A stretch of 64,000 nucleotides of DNA, taken from positions 3,958,632 through 4,022,631 of the forward strand of contig OX457057.1 in the NCBI GenBank assembly GCA_949752795.1, in the 5' to 3' direction. The stretch comes from Hyperoodon ampullatus (lineage: Eukaryota; Chordata; Mammalia; Artiodactyla; Ziphiidae). Under the pieces are notes generated by a model. That model did no database searches and had not been told where the DNA came from. It saw only the letters and a program-made list of their open reading frames with translations. The position numbers were made by a program, and so were the translations under genes. Positions 11,069 through 22,735 of the stretch are shown piece by piece. How positions within the stretch are numbered: position 1 is the stretch's first letter; each line of letters begins with the position of its first letter.

Positions 11069-11839
11069 GCAGGAACAAGCCAGGCCATTACACCCCATGG
11101 AGGGTGGCTTCACGTGGCCTTACTTCAGTTTTATTGTCGGCTCCCCCATCACAAGAGTGTAGAGCAGGTATCAAAGGAAAGAAGAGAAATATTCTTCATG
11201 ATAAGCAGAGCAACAGGTTGTCTCTCGGGGCCGCCAGGACCAGAGGGGAAGCTTCCAGAAGGTTCCACTGGAGTTTATCCTGCTCGCTTTGGGAACAGAC
11301 CACTGAGATTTTTGTCTCACACTAGGGAAGCCAGGGCCCCTTGCAGCATCCAAAAAGACATTGGAGAGAGAAATAAGAAGAAAACCAGTAATCGTCTCCA
11401 GTAATAAAAACAATGCCTCTCAGAGTTACTTTGGAGAAGACGAGGAATCTGGAGGGCATTTAGCCCTTACAGCATGAAATGTTCTGTTAAATTACTAAAA
11501 GGAAAGATTCCAGTTTCTTTGAACCTGAAAGATACAGTAAGTACTGACCCAGAACTCTCAGCAGGAGATGTTTTATGGGACCTAATTAAAGCCAAGCAGG
11601 AAGAGCGAGTCATCAGAACTGGGTAAGAGAATCCATCACGGGGCTCGGTGAGCAGAGCTGGGGCACAGCCAGCAAGGAGGTGGCCTCCAGGGACAGGACG
11701 CGACCCAACTGCACAGATGGCACTCGGGGTGAGGACAAGGGGTGGGGCTGCTCCTGGTCCCAGCATGAGGCCAGGATCAGAAGCAGCACTGGGTGCACAA
11801 GTGTCCCCTCCAGTGTCTTGCTTGAGGGCAGGTCATTTG
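11069..11839. other. Unique stretch, no gene seen
   Basis: Low repeat content. No splice-flanked frame with a recognisable domain. Confidence 0.45.
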
Positions 11840-12015
11840 TGCATGCCTGCGTACACACATGCACACCCAGACACATGCACACACAGAGACACAAGCACAC
11901 AGGTGCACACACCCTCATGCATGCAGATATAAACAGACCCACAATACACAAACATGCAGGAGTATGTGCATATGCACACATGTGCACACATATACACACA
12001 ACACATGTACACAGT
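11840..12015. repeat. CA-rich degenerate simple-repeat block
   Basis: Imperfect cacaca/catgca units. Frames rich in Cys/Val or His/Thr here are artefacts. Confidence 0.9.
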
Positions 12016-12224
12016 CAACCAAAGCCCCCTGTGAGCCCAGCACTGAGCTGCTCACCTCTGTGGTTCCAAACTTCCTTGCCCACCAAAGTGGTCCACGCCC
12101 ACTGTGAACCCACTGCCTTGTTGGAAAATCAAGACCACACGCCTGCAACTAGGACACACAGAAGAATCCAGAATCCCGTTTCTTCCTTCAAGAGAAAAAG
12201 TCAGTTTCCTAGAGTCAAGAAAAT
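12016..12224. other. Short unique stretch
   Basis: Nothing recognised. Confidence 0.4.
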
Positions 12225-12305
12225 AAAAGCCATATGTATAACTGAATCACTGTGCTGTACACTTGAAACTAACACAACATTGTAAATTAATCATACTTTA
12301 ATAAA
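12225..12305 (+). repeat. L1 3' end
   Basis: 'tgtataactgaatcactgtgctg', 'gaaactaacacaacattg' and 'tactttaataaaa' are the last ~80 bp of a cetartiodactyl L1 3' UTR. Its A-rich tail was then hit by the next SINE. Confidence 0.85.
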
Positions 12306-12313
12306 ATGTTTTT

Positions 12314-12515
12314 TTGTTTTTTTTTTTTTGCGGTACGCGGGCCTCTCACTGTTGTGGCCTCTCCCGCTGCGGAGCACAGGCTCCAGACGCTCAGCGGCCA
12401 TGGCTCACAGGCCCAGCCGCTCCGCGGCATGTGGGATCCTCCCAGACTGGGGCATGAACCCGTGTCCCCTGCATCGGCAGGCAGACTCCCAAGCACTGCG
12501 CCACCAGGGAAGCCC
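12314..12515 (-). mobile_element. CHR-2 SINE in the L1 tail
   Basis: Poly-T at the left, the tRNA-like head 'gcgccaccagggaagccc' at the right. Exact target-site duplication 'taaaatgttttt' at 12302-12313 and 12516-12527. Slightly diverged body (for example 'gctgcggagc'). Confidence 0.92.
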
Positions 12516-14679
12516 TAAAATGTTTTTAAAAAGGAAAAGAAAAGCCTCAAAGACTGGGATTTTTTTTAATGGAGAAATGGGATTTAACAAAGGGAAGGCG
12601 TCAGCCTGAAGCTCAGCCAGAGGCAGGGGCCTTGATCTGATCAGCTTCCAGTCCGACCTCGGTGAGACAGCGTGCGGGGGAGGAGGCTGCGGGCCTGAGG
12701 GCCTTGGAGAGCTCTCCACGGCGCAGAGAGGCACGAGCTCCTGCTCTCTGCTTCCCCGGCGGGAGGGGGACCCCCGCCCACCCCTCCCGGACAACGGAAC
12801 AGGTGCTGCGCCCCACCACCACTCAGAGAGGGTCCAACGGCTGCCAGGAAGATTCTAGAGTTCTGTCTGATGTGAGTTCTCCAGCCGCCACCGCTCCCAC
12901 CCCTCCCCCCATCCCCACCCCAAGGGAAGGGTCAAGGCTCTCCCAGGCAATCAGCAGGCTCCGTCCAAAGCAATCAGGCATGCTGACAGCTCTCTTAGAA
13001 AAATGGGAGAAATGTGAAGTGAGCAAGGACACCATTCGGCTATTTTTCCCCAGAGACCCCAAAGCATTTGTATTCCTATGACATTTGGGGGCTGCGACTT
13101 CACCCAGCTCTTTTACCCCCATCTGTTTGGTTTCATTGGTGGCTGCCAGCAGCGTGATGGAGTGAAGAGGTCCCAGAGCCAGGTGCCGTGGCCAGCTCCG
13201 CGCCCTAACCTTCTCGACCTACGGACAGGGTTCTCGGGCACCATACGGTCATAGGAGACACCCAGCACCCGAATGCCTCTCCCAAGGCTGACACCAAGAC
13301 CCCCAGGGGCAGAGGGATTGGGCCGGCTGGGGGTCTGGGTGCCAAGGAAGGGGGTGAACCCCCCAAGAGTACCCCTTGAACCTGCTTCCTCCTTCTCATT
13401 CTGAAGCCCAGCGTGGACCACCCAAAACCATCACTGCTCTTGCTGAGGCCCTGGGGGCACATCCAGGCTCACGGAGGGGTGAGCAGGCAGCAGAGCAGAG
13501 CTATGACATCCCCTCTACCTGGGTGAGACGGGGGGTCCCAGCGCTCTGCCGGGGACACCAAGGAAGCATGGGGACTGACTCAACACAAGCAGAGGCGGGT
13601 GCAATCCAGCAAGTCCTGGAAAGTGATGAGCTGGGGAAAAGCCTCTAACAGTTCAGTAAACCAGATATCGTCCTGGCAGAGCTGCCCAGAGAACCAGGGC
13701 AGAGACCCTGGGGACTCTGCTGGTGAGACATACAACCTGGCAGACGGCTTTCAGAGAGGATTAGGAGGGCAGCGCTTGGAAAACAGGAATCCGGCTGATT
13801 GGAGCAGCATCTCAGGCCAGAAAGGTACAGTTAGAACCGGCTTTGAGAATCAGCTAACATGGATCCCTTTCCTAACAGCTGTCCCTAATGGAGACACAAC
13901 TTGGGGAGACAGTTACCCCAGGCTCTCCCAATGGTCACAGAGTTCCACCTGCCTACCTGAGCATCAGGCCAGGGCTCAACTTTTACCAAAAAGCTCAGCT
14001 TCCAGCAGCAGATGAATGCCCATGCTGCATTAGCAGGAGGTGGTATGGGGCAGCAGAAAGGGCCCCTCCCTGTTGACAAGCAGGTAAAACCCAAACCAAA
14101 GGTTTTGGAAAGCCCGCTGGGAGCACAGATGGCCAGGAGGAGAAGGAGGCTGGGGACAGCCTCCCAGGCTCGGCCTTTTCCGAGGAACACAGAAGCCTGG
14201 GAAGAAACTCCAGGACCCCACACCCCTTGCCAAGGGCATAACAGGTAGCTGTCAGTGGTCAGGGAGCCAGGGCATCTTGAGTGGCTCTGCCGAGCACTGC
14301 CCCGAGCTCCTTTCCGGGATGCCCAGAGCCAGGACGGGCCTTCGGCAAACTGGGAACAATCTCCCGGTTCCCTGGAGACTTAGAGACCCGGGTCTCTCTG
14401 CAAAGGCCTGGGCCCCACCGAGCCATGTGGTGGGAAAGGCATCTCCTCTCCCCGCGGCCAGCAGCAGCTGGAAGCCCCTGACTGCATCACTTCATATCAT
14501 GTTGAGATCCTGATTTCCCAAGTCCTGACCACAGACACCCAACCTCAAGGGGGTCCCAACAACCCTCAGAGCCACGCCCCTGAGCTCAGAGCCAGAAGAG
14601 ACAAGCAGGGGACGTCGTCCCCGGCAGGCGGCGGCAGTCTCTCCGTGTGTGCTACACTGACACACGCACAACATGAGCC
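12516..14679. other. Unique stretch, no gene seen
   Basis: Repeat-poor, with modest CpG content around 12640-12830. Several frames of 100-139 codons exist on both strands, with no recognisable domain and no convincing codon pattern. A single exon cannot be excluded. Confidence 0.4.
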
Positions 14680-14965
14680 TTGCTGTGCGAATGAGAGAAG
14701 TCAGAAACACAAGACCACGGATTCATTTATATGAAAAGTCCAGAATAGGTAAATCCGTAGAGTCAAGTAGATTAGTAGTTACCAAGAGCTGGGGGTGGGA
14801 GTGGCAGGGGGTTAGGGGGAGACAGCGAAATGGTACAGTGTTTCCAATTCCCTGATGAATTGCGTTGGAACTGGTGATGATCGCATAATGTTGTGAATGT
14901 ATCAAATGGCACAGAAGTATTTGCTTTAAAATTGTTAATGTTACATTATGTCAGTTTTACTTTAG
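14680..14965 (+). repeat. Old L1 3' UTR
   Basis: 'catttatatgaaaagtccagaatagg', 'agtagattagtagttacca' and 'gggggtgggagtggcaggg' match the 3' UTR of older L1 subfamilies. Confidence 0.75.
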
Positions 14966-15045
14966 GAAGGAAGGAAGGAAATGAGGGAGGGAGGGAGGAA
15001 GAGAGAAGGAAGGAAAGAGAAAGGAAAGGGAAGAAAACTGGACGG
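14966..15045. repeat. (GGAA)n/(GGGA)n purine tract
   Basis: About 75 bp of almost pure purine on the plus strand, following the L1 3' end. It contains 'gggagggaggga' and could form triplex or quadruplex DNA. Confidence 0.9.
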
Positions 15046-15055
15046 AAAATGTAAA

Positions 15056-15507
15056 AAGATGGGAACCTTTTTTTTTTTAATGTCTGAAGCATTTATATTA
15101 ACATATTTCCATACAAATAACCCAAAGAAAGTTTAGTATTAGTTGGTTTTTGTTGTTGTTGTTGTTGTTGCTGTTGTTGTTTTTGCAGTTCGCGGGCCTC
15201 TCACTGTTGTGGCCTCTCCTGTTGCGGAGCACAGGCTCTGGACACGCAGGCTCAGCGGCCATGGCTCACGGGCCCAGCCACTCCGTGGCATGTGGGATCT
15301 TCCCGGACCGGGGCACAAACCCGTGTCCCCTGCATCGGCAGGCGGACTCTCAACCACTGCGCCACCAGGGAAGCCCAGTATTAGTTGTTTTGTTTGTTTG
15401 TTTTTTTATACTGCAGGTTCTTATTAGTCATCAATTTTATACACATCAGTGTATACATATCAATCCCAATAGCCCAATTCAGCACACCACCAAGATGGGA
15501 ACCTTTT
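15056..15507 (-). mobile_element. L1 insertion with a probable 3' transduction, later hit by a SINE
   Basis: The 16-bp direct repeat 'aagatgggaacctttt' at 15056-15071 and 15492-15507 brackets the insertion. Read on the minus strand, the insert has an L1 3'-UTR segment (15491 to 15408), an A-rich tract with c interruptions (15407 to 15388), about 66 bp of non-L1 sequence containing an 'aatataaa' signal (15387-15377 plus 15134-15080), then a second A tract at the insertion point. The plus-strand target 'cctttt/aaaac' fits L1 endonuclease preference. Two tails separated by unrelated DNA within one target duplication is the pattern of transcription past the L1's own signal. Confidence 0.75.
15146..15376 (-). 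mobile_element. CHR-2 SINE inside the transduced segment
   Basis: The poly-T side carries (GTT)n, and the tRNA-like head 'gccaccagggaagccc' is at the right. Exact 11-bp target duplication 'agtattagttg' at 15135-15145 and 15377-15387. Confidence 0.93.
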
Positions 15508-15804
15508 AAAACAGAAGACGTTGCTGTATCAAGGGAATTACAAGCCAGCAGAGACTGGTTAGGTGAGGGACTCAAGAGGGACAGAGATTATCCTGAGATC
15601 CTGGAAGAGCGCACAGGCGCAATCAGTAAGGCCCATGTGCTAGCCACGCCATTATTTAAAAAAAAAAAAAAAGCATCCCTACCCAATGGAAGAGGAATAA
15701 AACCAACACTGCTCTCCTCTGCCCTTTGGCTGCCCTTCCTGTACATTTAAGCAAACACAGGAAGAAATCGTATTCCTGGTATTCAGGCCAGGGGAGTCCA
15801 TGGG
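15508..15804. other. Short unique stretch
   Basis: Contains an A-run at 15656-15672. Nothing else recognised. Confidence 0.4.
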
Positions 15805-16225
15805 AGAAGGCAGTGGGTTCAATGGTGACCCCCCTAAAAGATATGTCCACTTCCTAACCCCCAGAACCTGTGAAAGTTACTTTTTTGGAAAAAGGGGACT
15901 TTGCAGGTGTGATTTGAAGTTAAGGATCTCCAGATGAGACCATCCTGGATTCTCCAGGCGAGCCCTAAATCTGATGACAAGTGTTCTTATAAGAGACACA
16001 TGAAAGAGACATGGGGAAGAAAGTAGAAGGTCATGTGAAGACGAAGGCAAAGGCGTGATGCTACCACAAGGATGGCTGGAGGTCACCAGAGGCTGGACAA
16101 GGCAGGAAGTATCCCCCCTCCACCCGGGGCCTCTGGAGAGAGCACAGCCCTGACTATACCTTGCTACAGGACTTCCGGCCTCCAGAGCTGTGGCAGAATA
16201 AACTTCCGTTGTTTTTAGCCCCCGC
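15805..16225 (+). mobile_element. MLT1 (ERVL-MaLR) LTR
   Basis: 'ggttcaatggtgaccccc' at the start, 'gtgttcttataagagac' and 'gtcatgtgaagacgaaggc' in the middle, 'cggcctccagagctgtggcagaataaac' at the end. The polyadenylation signal is near 16199. Confidence 0.8.
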
Positions 16226-17185
16226 AGGACACTACTGCCCAGAGCCTGGCCCTGCGAGCCTGACTCTTCCAGGTCTGAGCACGGCCTTCACCTGCTCAAG
16301 CATCTCTGTTGCTGTCACCCCAACAATAAATGTCAAATTCCTTCGAGGTGTCCAGGGAAGTGTGGTCTGGCCCCATGTGCCATTACTGGGGAGTCAGCCC
16401 ACCCCAACTTCAAGCAGCCTCAATGCACTCTGATAAGCTGGAGTGCCAGAAGTGGGGGACACCGGTTAGGTCCCATCTGCAATGCTCCTAGATTAAGAGA
16501 CCATGAACAGGGCAGGACAAGAGGACCCTGAGTCCACAGAGGACATCTTACTTTAACCAGCCATGGGTCCAGGTCCTCCGCTGGCCTTGGCGGGCACCAT
16601 GTCTGGATGGTCCAGAGCCATGTGAGGGCAGTGCCTGTTGATGGCAGCCCCATGGCCAGTCTTAGCAGATCTCAGAAACACCCCACTGGGACAAAGCCAC
16701 CAGGGCTGCAAGAACACTGTCTGCCCTCAGAGGCCCGTGGGTGGCACTGCTTGGCCCCATGAAAGCTGGGACCCAGCTGACAGCATCCTGCCCATGGCAG
16801 GCAATGGATGAGCCCACCTTTCTGCCAGGCTCAGCCTTCTGCTGCTCTTCCGAAGAGCGGCTGAGACCCCAGCCCCATCACTGATGCATATGAGAGATGG
16901 TCACTTCTGAGACCCTTTCTGTCCATAGCTGGGGCTTCAAGTCCCAGTGATCAGAAGACTCAGGACAGTGCCCTCAGGTAAGTGAGGCCATGGCCATGGT
17001 CGGTCCCTCGTGGGCTGCCCTGAGGCACTCTCACTGTCTTGCCCAGGAAGTGGTCTGGAAGAAAAGGAGGATGTGGGGAGGCAGTGGCTTACTGCTGCTG
17101 GTACTCATGTGACTGAGGAAATGACAGTCTCAAGCACTCAGCCAGGCCCCTCCACTTACTCACTGCAGGAGGGCGACACAGGGTG
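16226..17185. other. Unique stretch, no gene seen
   Basis: Mixed composition, no confident repeat. Frames up to about 90 codons without recognisable content. Confidence 0.4.
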
Positions 17186-17189
17186 GCCC

Positions 17190-17360
17190 TGGACTGCTCA
17201 GACTCTGGCTCTGAATCCTGGCTCAGCCACTTCCTAGCTGTGTGACCTTGGGTAAGTTACCTACCTTCTCTGTGCCTAGTTTGCTCATCTATAAGTTGAA
17301 AGTGATAACAATAATAATACCTATCTCACAGGGTTGTTGTGGGGATGTGTTCATATTTCT
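17190..17360 (+). repeat. MIR SINE
   Basis: A clear MIR: 'gactctggctctgaatcctggctc', 'cttcctagctgtgtgaccttgggtaag', 'cacagggttgttgtggggat'. Confidence 0.9.
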
Positions 17361-17497
17361 AAAAAAAAAGGAAGAAAGAAAGAAAGAAAGAGAGAAAGAA
17401 AGAAAGAGACAGACAGAGAGAGAGAGAGAGAAAAAAAAAGGGAGAGAGAGAGGGAGGGAGGGAGGGAGGAAGGAGGGAAGAAAAGAAGGAAAGGAAC
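17361..17497. repeat. GAAA/GAGA/GGGA purine tract
   Basis: About 135 bp of near-pure purine, with four G3 runs ('agggagggagggaggg') around 17452-17467 that satisfy a G-quadruplex pattern. A Lys/Arg/Glu-rich frame across it is an artefact. Confidence 0.93.
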
Positions 17498-18062
17498 TCT
17501 CTTTGAGCCGTGGCTTTCCCACCTATAAAATCATAGAATTGTCCTAAAGAAAAAGTGATAGAAGATATGGTGGTTATTTAGCACAATCCCTGGAACACAA
17601 TCCACAATAAAGAGTAGCTACAATCTGTCATCATCATCATCACCATCATCATCTTCTTCATCTAATTTTTCATGTGCAAAGGAGACAGTGGTATCTTTCC
17701 CATGGACCTCACAGGGCTGGAGGGAAGGCAACAAATTAAATAATGCCTCACACATGCATTGTTTTTATTGTTTCTGATCCCAAAAGAAGCTGAGTTGTAT
17801 TTCTTTTAATCCCCAAGCAAGGTTTAGGATATTCACCCTTTGGTTGTCAGCTCCATTATCCAGAAGTCTCACGCCTTCCCAACCCAGGGGTCACTACCTC
17901 ACAGTCTTCATGAGTTGGGGGACCCATCTGTTCCTCAGGATTCAGGCAGATTCCCCAGACCCCACCCAGCCAGAACCAAGCCCCCCAGGGAAAACACCCA
18001 CTGTATCGACTGAGCCTCTGACCTCTGAGCACTCAGCCTTCCTCTGCCTGTACCACGGTGAA

Positions 18063-18064
<2 letters not shown>
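17498..18064. other. Unique stretch with (ATC)n at 17628-17663
   Basis: 17500-17625 may be the tail of the preceding MIR ('cacaatccctggaacacaat'). The rest is unremarkable. Confidence 0.4.

Positions 18065-18107
<43 letters not shown>
18065..18107. repeat. (CA)21 microsatellite
   Basis: Uninterrupted ca dinucleotides. The purity makes it a likely length polymorphism. Confidence 0.98.
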
Positions 18108-18109
<2 letters not shown>

Positions 18110-18528
18110 CACGTTCTCTCTCACCTGCCACAACAAAATGCCACCCAAGTCTCTGGTCCCTCCCGATGAACCACTCTCATCAGTGACATGCATTTAGGCA
18201 TCAGCTGGCGTCACATGATGTATCTGGAAAATATCAAGCCCATGGGATCAGACAGGAACAATTTAAGAGAAGCTGAGCGAGTCTCATTTAGAAGTCTCCA
18301 CTCTCTGCTGGAGCCTCCAGTGAGCAGAGAGAGAAGGTGATTTCCTTCCTCAGACAGAGGTCAATGCTTATCAAGATACTTAATACCTGAGCCTCCCCCA
18401 CCCCAGCAAGCACTGTCACAGGACAAAAGAGAAACAATGGGAGGGGAGTCAGGGACTTGCAGATTCTTTGCCATGGCCTGGGAATATAGTATGTTTCTAT
18501 GGTCCACCAAAGAAGTCCTTCCTTCTTT
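18108..18528. other. Unique stretch, no gene seen
   Basis: Nothing recognised. Confidence 0.4.
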
Positions 18529-18670
18529 CCATGCATCCATCCATGCATCCTTCAATGCATCATCTATCCATCCATCCATCTATCCATGCATCCTTCCCCT
18601 TTATCCATCCATCCATCCATCCATCTCTCTATCCAGCCACGCGTCCACCCATTCATCCATCCATCCATTT
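18529..18670. repeat. (TCCA)n / (ATCC)n microsatellite block
   Basis: Imperfect tcca/atgcatcc units over about 140 bp. His/Ser/Pro-rich frames here are artefacts. Confidence 0.93.
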
Positions 18671-19554
18671 CTTTGGTTCACTCAGAAGTGATTCTTTCCC
18701 CAAGGGTTTTGCATGCAGACTGGAACCTCCACAGTACCCTGGTCCTTGTTGGAGATTCACCCAAATGTATCAACCTGTTCTGTGTACTTTGGAACTCAAA
18801 CTACAGATGGTTCTGGAAGGCATTTTTAAACAGCGGTAAAAATGTAAGACTAGACCCTGTGGGGGTTGTTTTTCAGAAGCATGACTTTTTTAACATATCT
18901 CATAAAATAATTGTTTGGAATACTCCCAGGTTGTTCCAGTTCGACCCAGTTTTTACAAGGTTGTCACAGTATTTAGGAAAGCCAGATCTCCCTGGGGGCA
19001 GATTATTAGGCAAATGTTAAGATCTGCTCAGAAACCTCATCCTGTTACCAGGAGGGGATGCTGCAGACCTCGGCTCACTGGGACCACTTGTCCCTCCGCA
19101 CAGAACCTCCACCACTGCATCTCAGTCCTTCAGGTGGGACCATCTCACCAGCATCCACATGGCTTCCCCCCTGACCTCAGCAGAGCAGTTGGTTGAACGA
19201 TCCTAGGTGATGAAGAGGTTGAATGATACCAAGTGACACTTTTCCCCTAGGAATACATAAATAATTTAAGCAAATTAGGAAGAGAAGTATCAGATGTCGC
19301 TCTGTATAGATTTTTTTTCAATTCTGAGGCTAGGCAACCAAACTTTTGTACATCTTTTAACAAAAAAATCAACATAGGATACTCCAGGTTGCCTCTTTAA
19401 GTTTTGGCAGGTTGGGACTTTGCAGGAGGCATACTGAAAAAAGCAGACCTCAGTGCTACCCCATTCCAGAGGTCCCCCGGGAGAAAAGAGTGGTCAGTGT
19501 TTAGAGACCAGAATTACAGAAACAAGCCCCAGATTACCTTTATTTTTCATGAGC
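18671..19554. other. Unique stretch, no gene seen
   Basis: AT content rises from here. No repeat recognised and no coding signal. Confidence 0.4.
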
Positions 19555-19985
19555 TGCACCCTCACCCAAACTTAGCAAAATAAGCTGGCCTAAATATTTT
19601 GACTACCTTCATCTCTCTTTCCACAATTTGGATTGACTTAAAGAGCCTTTCAGAATTGACTTGATGTAATGCTGCTCTGTTTCATTATCGATTTCAATTC
19701 CAGTGTAAAACAAGAAGTTTATGTCCACAATTAGAACATAAATGCTACTGTGCTCTCTAAATATCATACCTCACTGCCACGGTGTGTCAATGAAAGTGTA
19801 AACATACTTTTAATTGACCTTCAGGCACTTTCAGGAAATGTAATTCATAGAGATGCCAGGATGAGAATCTCCTTTCTTCACTAATACAATACCCTCTGGC
19901 TTTGTAAACACTTGCAAAGCCATTACTCTTCATTAAAAAACAAAGACACATGGAATCCTCCTTGTCAAGGGTCACCTCCACCTAT
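19555..19985. promoter_or_regulatory. Candidate conserved non-coding element
   Basis: About 430 bp free of any recognised repeat, AT-rich, and dense in homeodomain-type cores ('ttaattgacc', 'cattatcgat', 'gtaattc') and TGTCA/TGACA-like words. It looks unlike the surrounding decayed repeats. No frame longer than about 64 codons. Conservation itself was not measured. Confidence 0.35.
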
Positions 19986-20297
19986 TCAATCCAAGAAGGC
20001 TGGAGGGACAATGAACATTAAGTCGTGTGTCCTCCTACGTGAAGGGCATGCTAGTTGGTCTTCACCCACCTAGCAATCGTTTGTTGGTTTGTTTGTTTGT
20101 CTTTTTGTCTCTGGTAGCAAACAGTGCTTTTAAGGAGTGAAGGTCAAGCATGTCCAGTACCATGGACAGAGCACTGGATTGGCCATTGAGTTTCCCAAAG
20201 GAAAAAGTTTTTAACCTTCTATCTGTCCATTTTTTTCTGGGGGGAGGGGAAGAGGAGGAGTCAGTTAAAACTGAATTAGACATTTTTTCCTATTCAA
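19986..20297. other. Short unique stretch with (GTTT)n near 20085
   Basis: Nothing else recognised. Confidence 0.4.
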
Positions 20298-20818
20298 TAC
20301 TTTAGAAGTCAACAAATGTTTTCTTTTTTTAAAAAAATTCTTTTATTGAAGTATAGTTGATTTACAATGTTGTATTAGTTTCTGGTGTACAACAAAGTGA
20401 TTCATTTTACATATATATATATTCTTTTTCATATTATTTTCCACTATGGTTTATTACAGGATGTTAAATATAGTTCCCTGTGCTCTACAGAAGGACCCTG
20501 TTGTTTATCTATTTGCCTCTGCTAATCCCAAACTCCTAATTTATCCCTCCCCCACGCCCCTCCCCCTGGGCAACCACAAGTCTGTTCTCTACTTCTGTGA
20601 TTGTTCTGAACAAACATTTTCTTAAAGGGCCAGCTGTAAATATATTGGTTTTGCAAACCTTACGGTCTCTGTCAAAACTACTCACCTCCCACACTGTAGC
20701 CCCAAAGCAGCCAAAGACAGTATGCAAATGAAGTGGCATGGCTGTGTTTCAATAAAACTTTATTTACAAAAGCAAGCAGATTTGGTCTCTGGACTGTAGT
20801 TTGCTAATGCCTGCTTTA
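20298..20818 (-). mobile_element. hAT-type MITE split by an L1
   Basis: 'aaagggccagctgtaaatat', 'aaccttacggtctctgtc', 'ggctgtgtttcaataaaactttatttaca' and the terminal 'gtagtttgctaatgcctgc' belong to a widespread non-autonomous hAT family whose ends read caggggtcggcaaac. The left end (20310-20325) is separated from the body by the L1 at 20326-20608. Confidence 0.7.
20326..20608 (-). mobile_element. 5'-truncated L1 3' end
   Basis: The minus strand reads as a cetartiodactyl L1 3' UTR (complement of 'gaagtatagttgatttacaatg' and 'tagttccctgtgctctac'). Target duplication 'aacaaatgttttctt' (20311-20325) versus 'aacaaacattttctt' (20609-20623) has two mismatches, so the insertion is not recent. Confidence 0.88.
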
Positions 20819-20860
20819 AGTTAGTAGTAAAAGTGCTGAGAAATGGGTAGGGGTGTCAAG

Positions 20861-21468
20861 GAGGACACCATAATTCAAAAAGATATATGCACCCCAGTGT
20901 TCATCGCAGCACTATTTACAATAGCCAAGACATGGAAGCAACCTAAACGTCTATCAACAGAGGAATGGATAAAGAAGATGTGGTACCTATATACAAAGGA
21001 ATATTACTCAGCCATAAAAAAGAACAAAATAATGCCATTTGCAGCAACATGGTGGACCTAGAGATTCTCATACTGAGTGAAGTAAGTCAGACAGAGAAAG
21101 ACAAATATCATATGATATCAATTATATGAGGAATCTAAAAGAAAGGCTACAAATGAACTTATCTACAAAACAGAAATAGAGTTACAGATGTAAAATACAA
21201 ACTTATGGTTACAAGGGAGAAGCAGTGGGAGGGATAAATCAGGAGACTGAGACTGACATATGCACACTACTATATATAAAATAAATAACAAATAAGGACC
21301 TACGGTATAGCACAGGAAACTCTACTCAGTACTCTGTAATGACCTGTATGGGAAAAGAATCTAAAACAGAGTGGATATATGTACATGTATAACTGATTCA
21401 CTTTGCTGTACCCTGAAACTAACACAACATTGTAAATCAATTATACCCCAATAAAAATACTGTTTTTT
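20861..21468 (+). pseudogene. 5'-truncated L1: ORF2 C-terminal end and 3' UTR
   Basis: A 20-bp perfect target duplication, 'aaatgggtaggggtgtcaag', flanks it at 20841-20860 and 21469-21488. The first ~200 bp encode the C-terminal end of L1 ORF2p: '[16 protein letters not shown]', then 'EEWIKKMWYLYTKEYYSAIK' and a stop at 21059-21061, earlier than in other copies here. The 3' UTR follows and ends 'ccccaataaaaatactg'. There is no long poly-A. ORF2p is the endonuclease and reverse transcriptase of LINE-1. Only its tail is present and it cannot function. Confidence 0.9.
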
Positions 21469-21488
21469 AAATGGGTAGGGGTGTCAAG

Positions 21489-22735
21489 CAGATGAGGATG
21501 TTAGTGTCTCTGATATCAGAAGAACCATGATCGTTGAGCCAGGTCATGTCTCCCCAGGGACTTACTCTCCAGTAAGAGATCAGTTTTGTATCTCCTGATA
21601 CTCATCAATGACCTAGCAATAAAGCTTTTTTTTTTTAAGTTTATCCTGCATTTTGACCTCCTTAAGCTTTGCCTCACAACCTTAACAGTGAGAAGTAAGA
21701 ACTGAAACAGGGAAAAAGATTCTGAGATACAGGTGAGCATCTCTCTAAAAATCATTCCTCTACCCCCTACCCAGGTGATCTTCCTGGGACCAGAGTGAGC
21801 CCCCTGGAGAAAGGAGAGTCAACTTTTGGGCTAGACTCCCTCACTAGCATCCCAGTAACAGCAACACTGACACTCCCACTTACCTCCGAAATGGCGCAGG
21901 TCTAAACAGGAGGTTGATAAAGGAAGCTAGTTCTTTGGAGAATATGACTGGGGAAAAATAAGGGAAGAGCAGGCAGAACTGGGCTGAAAAACTGCTTCAA
22001 GAAGTCTCTACTTGGTTGTAGACCTGAATGCTTCTCTCATAACTAAACACTTCAGCAGCTAATTGGCTTCAGCAATTAAAGAACAAAAAAGACTAGATTC
22101 AATTTCCACTCCCTTAAAATGCAATCTAGACAATTTATGAAAAGCAAACAAATATACTGCAGAGATGAATAGACTTTTTCTTGCCATAACCTTCCTTAAA
22201 AGTACTTGGAGAGGTAAAAATATTCTTAAATCAAAAAGAACACCATACTCAATAAAATGGAAGTTGGCATGATTAATTTAGTGGCTCCTTTATCATCATC
22301 AGGGACAAATAAAGAGATCTGTCTCTACCTGTTAGGGTTCTTCCTGGATGAATCCACTTAACAAGGTCAATTACGAAATAAGGAAGGATAAAGCTGCTAG
22401 AGAGATGTTCAGACCCCGTGTTGAACCTCCTACTATTGAGAAAATGCACGGCCTTTGCAGGAAACACAATCCTTGAAAAGAAAGAGGCTGAGAATAACAG
22501 CCTCCAGAGTGGAGGTTGGAGTGGAGACAAGCAGGTGACTGGTGTCTGCAGAATCAAGAGAAAAGCTGAGGTGGAAGTTTCTAGAAGAGGGATAAGGATG
22601 TAACCGAGCAGAACCCTATGGGGGCCTTCCCAAGACAGAACCCGCTCCACGTCCTCCACCTGCCTCTTGTCTGTAGAAAAACTTTAGCCTCCTAAGCTTT
22701 CCCCAAGTTCCAAAGAATAATTTTCATCAGAGAAG
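21489..22735. other. Unique AT-rich stretch, no gene seen
   Basis: No confident repeat. 21990-22270 is AT-rich with words such as 'cagctaattggcttcagcaatt' and could be a weak conserved non-coding candidate. The 128-codon minus frame at 22273-22659 has no recognisable domain. Confidence 0.35.
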
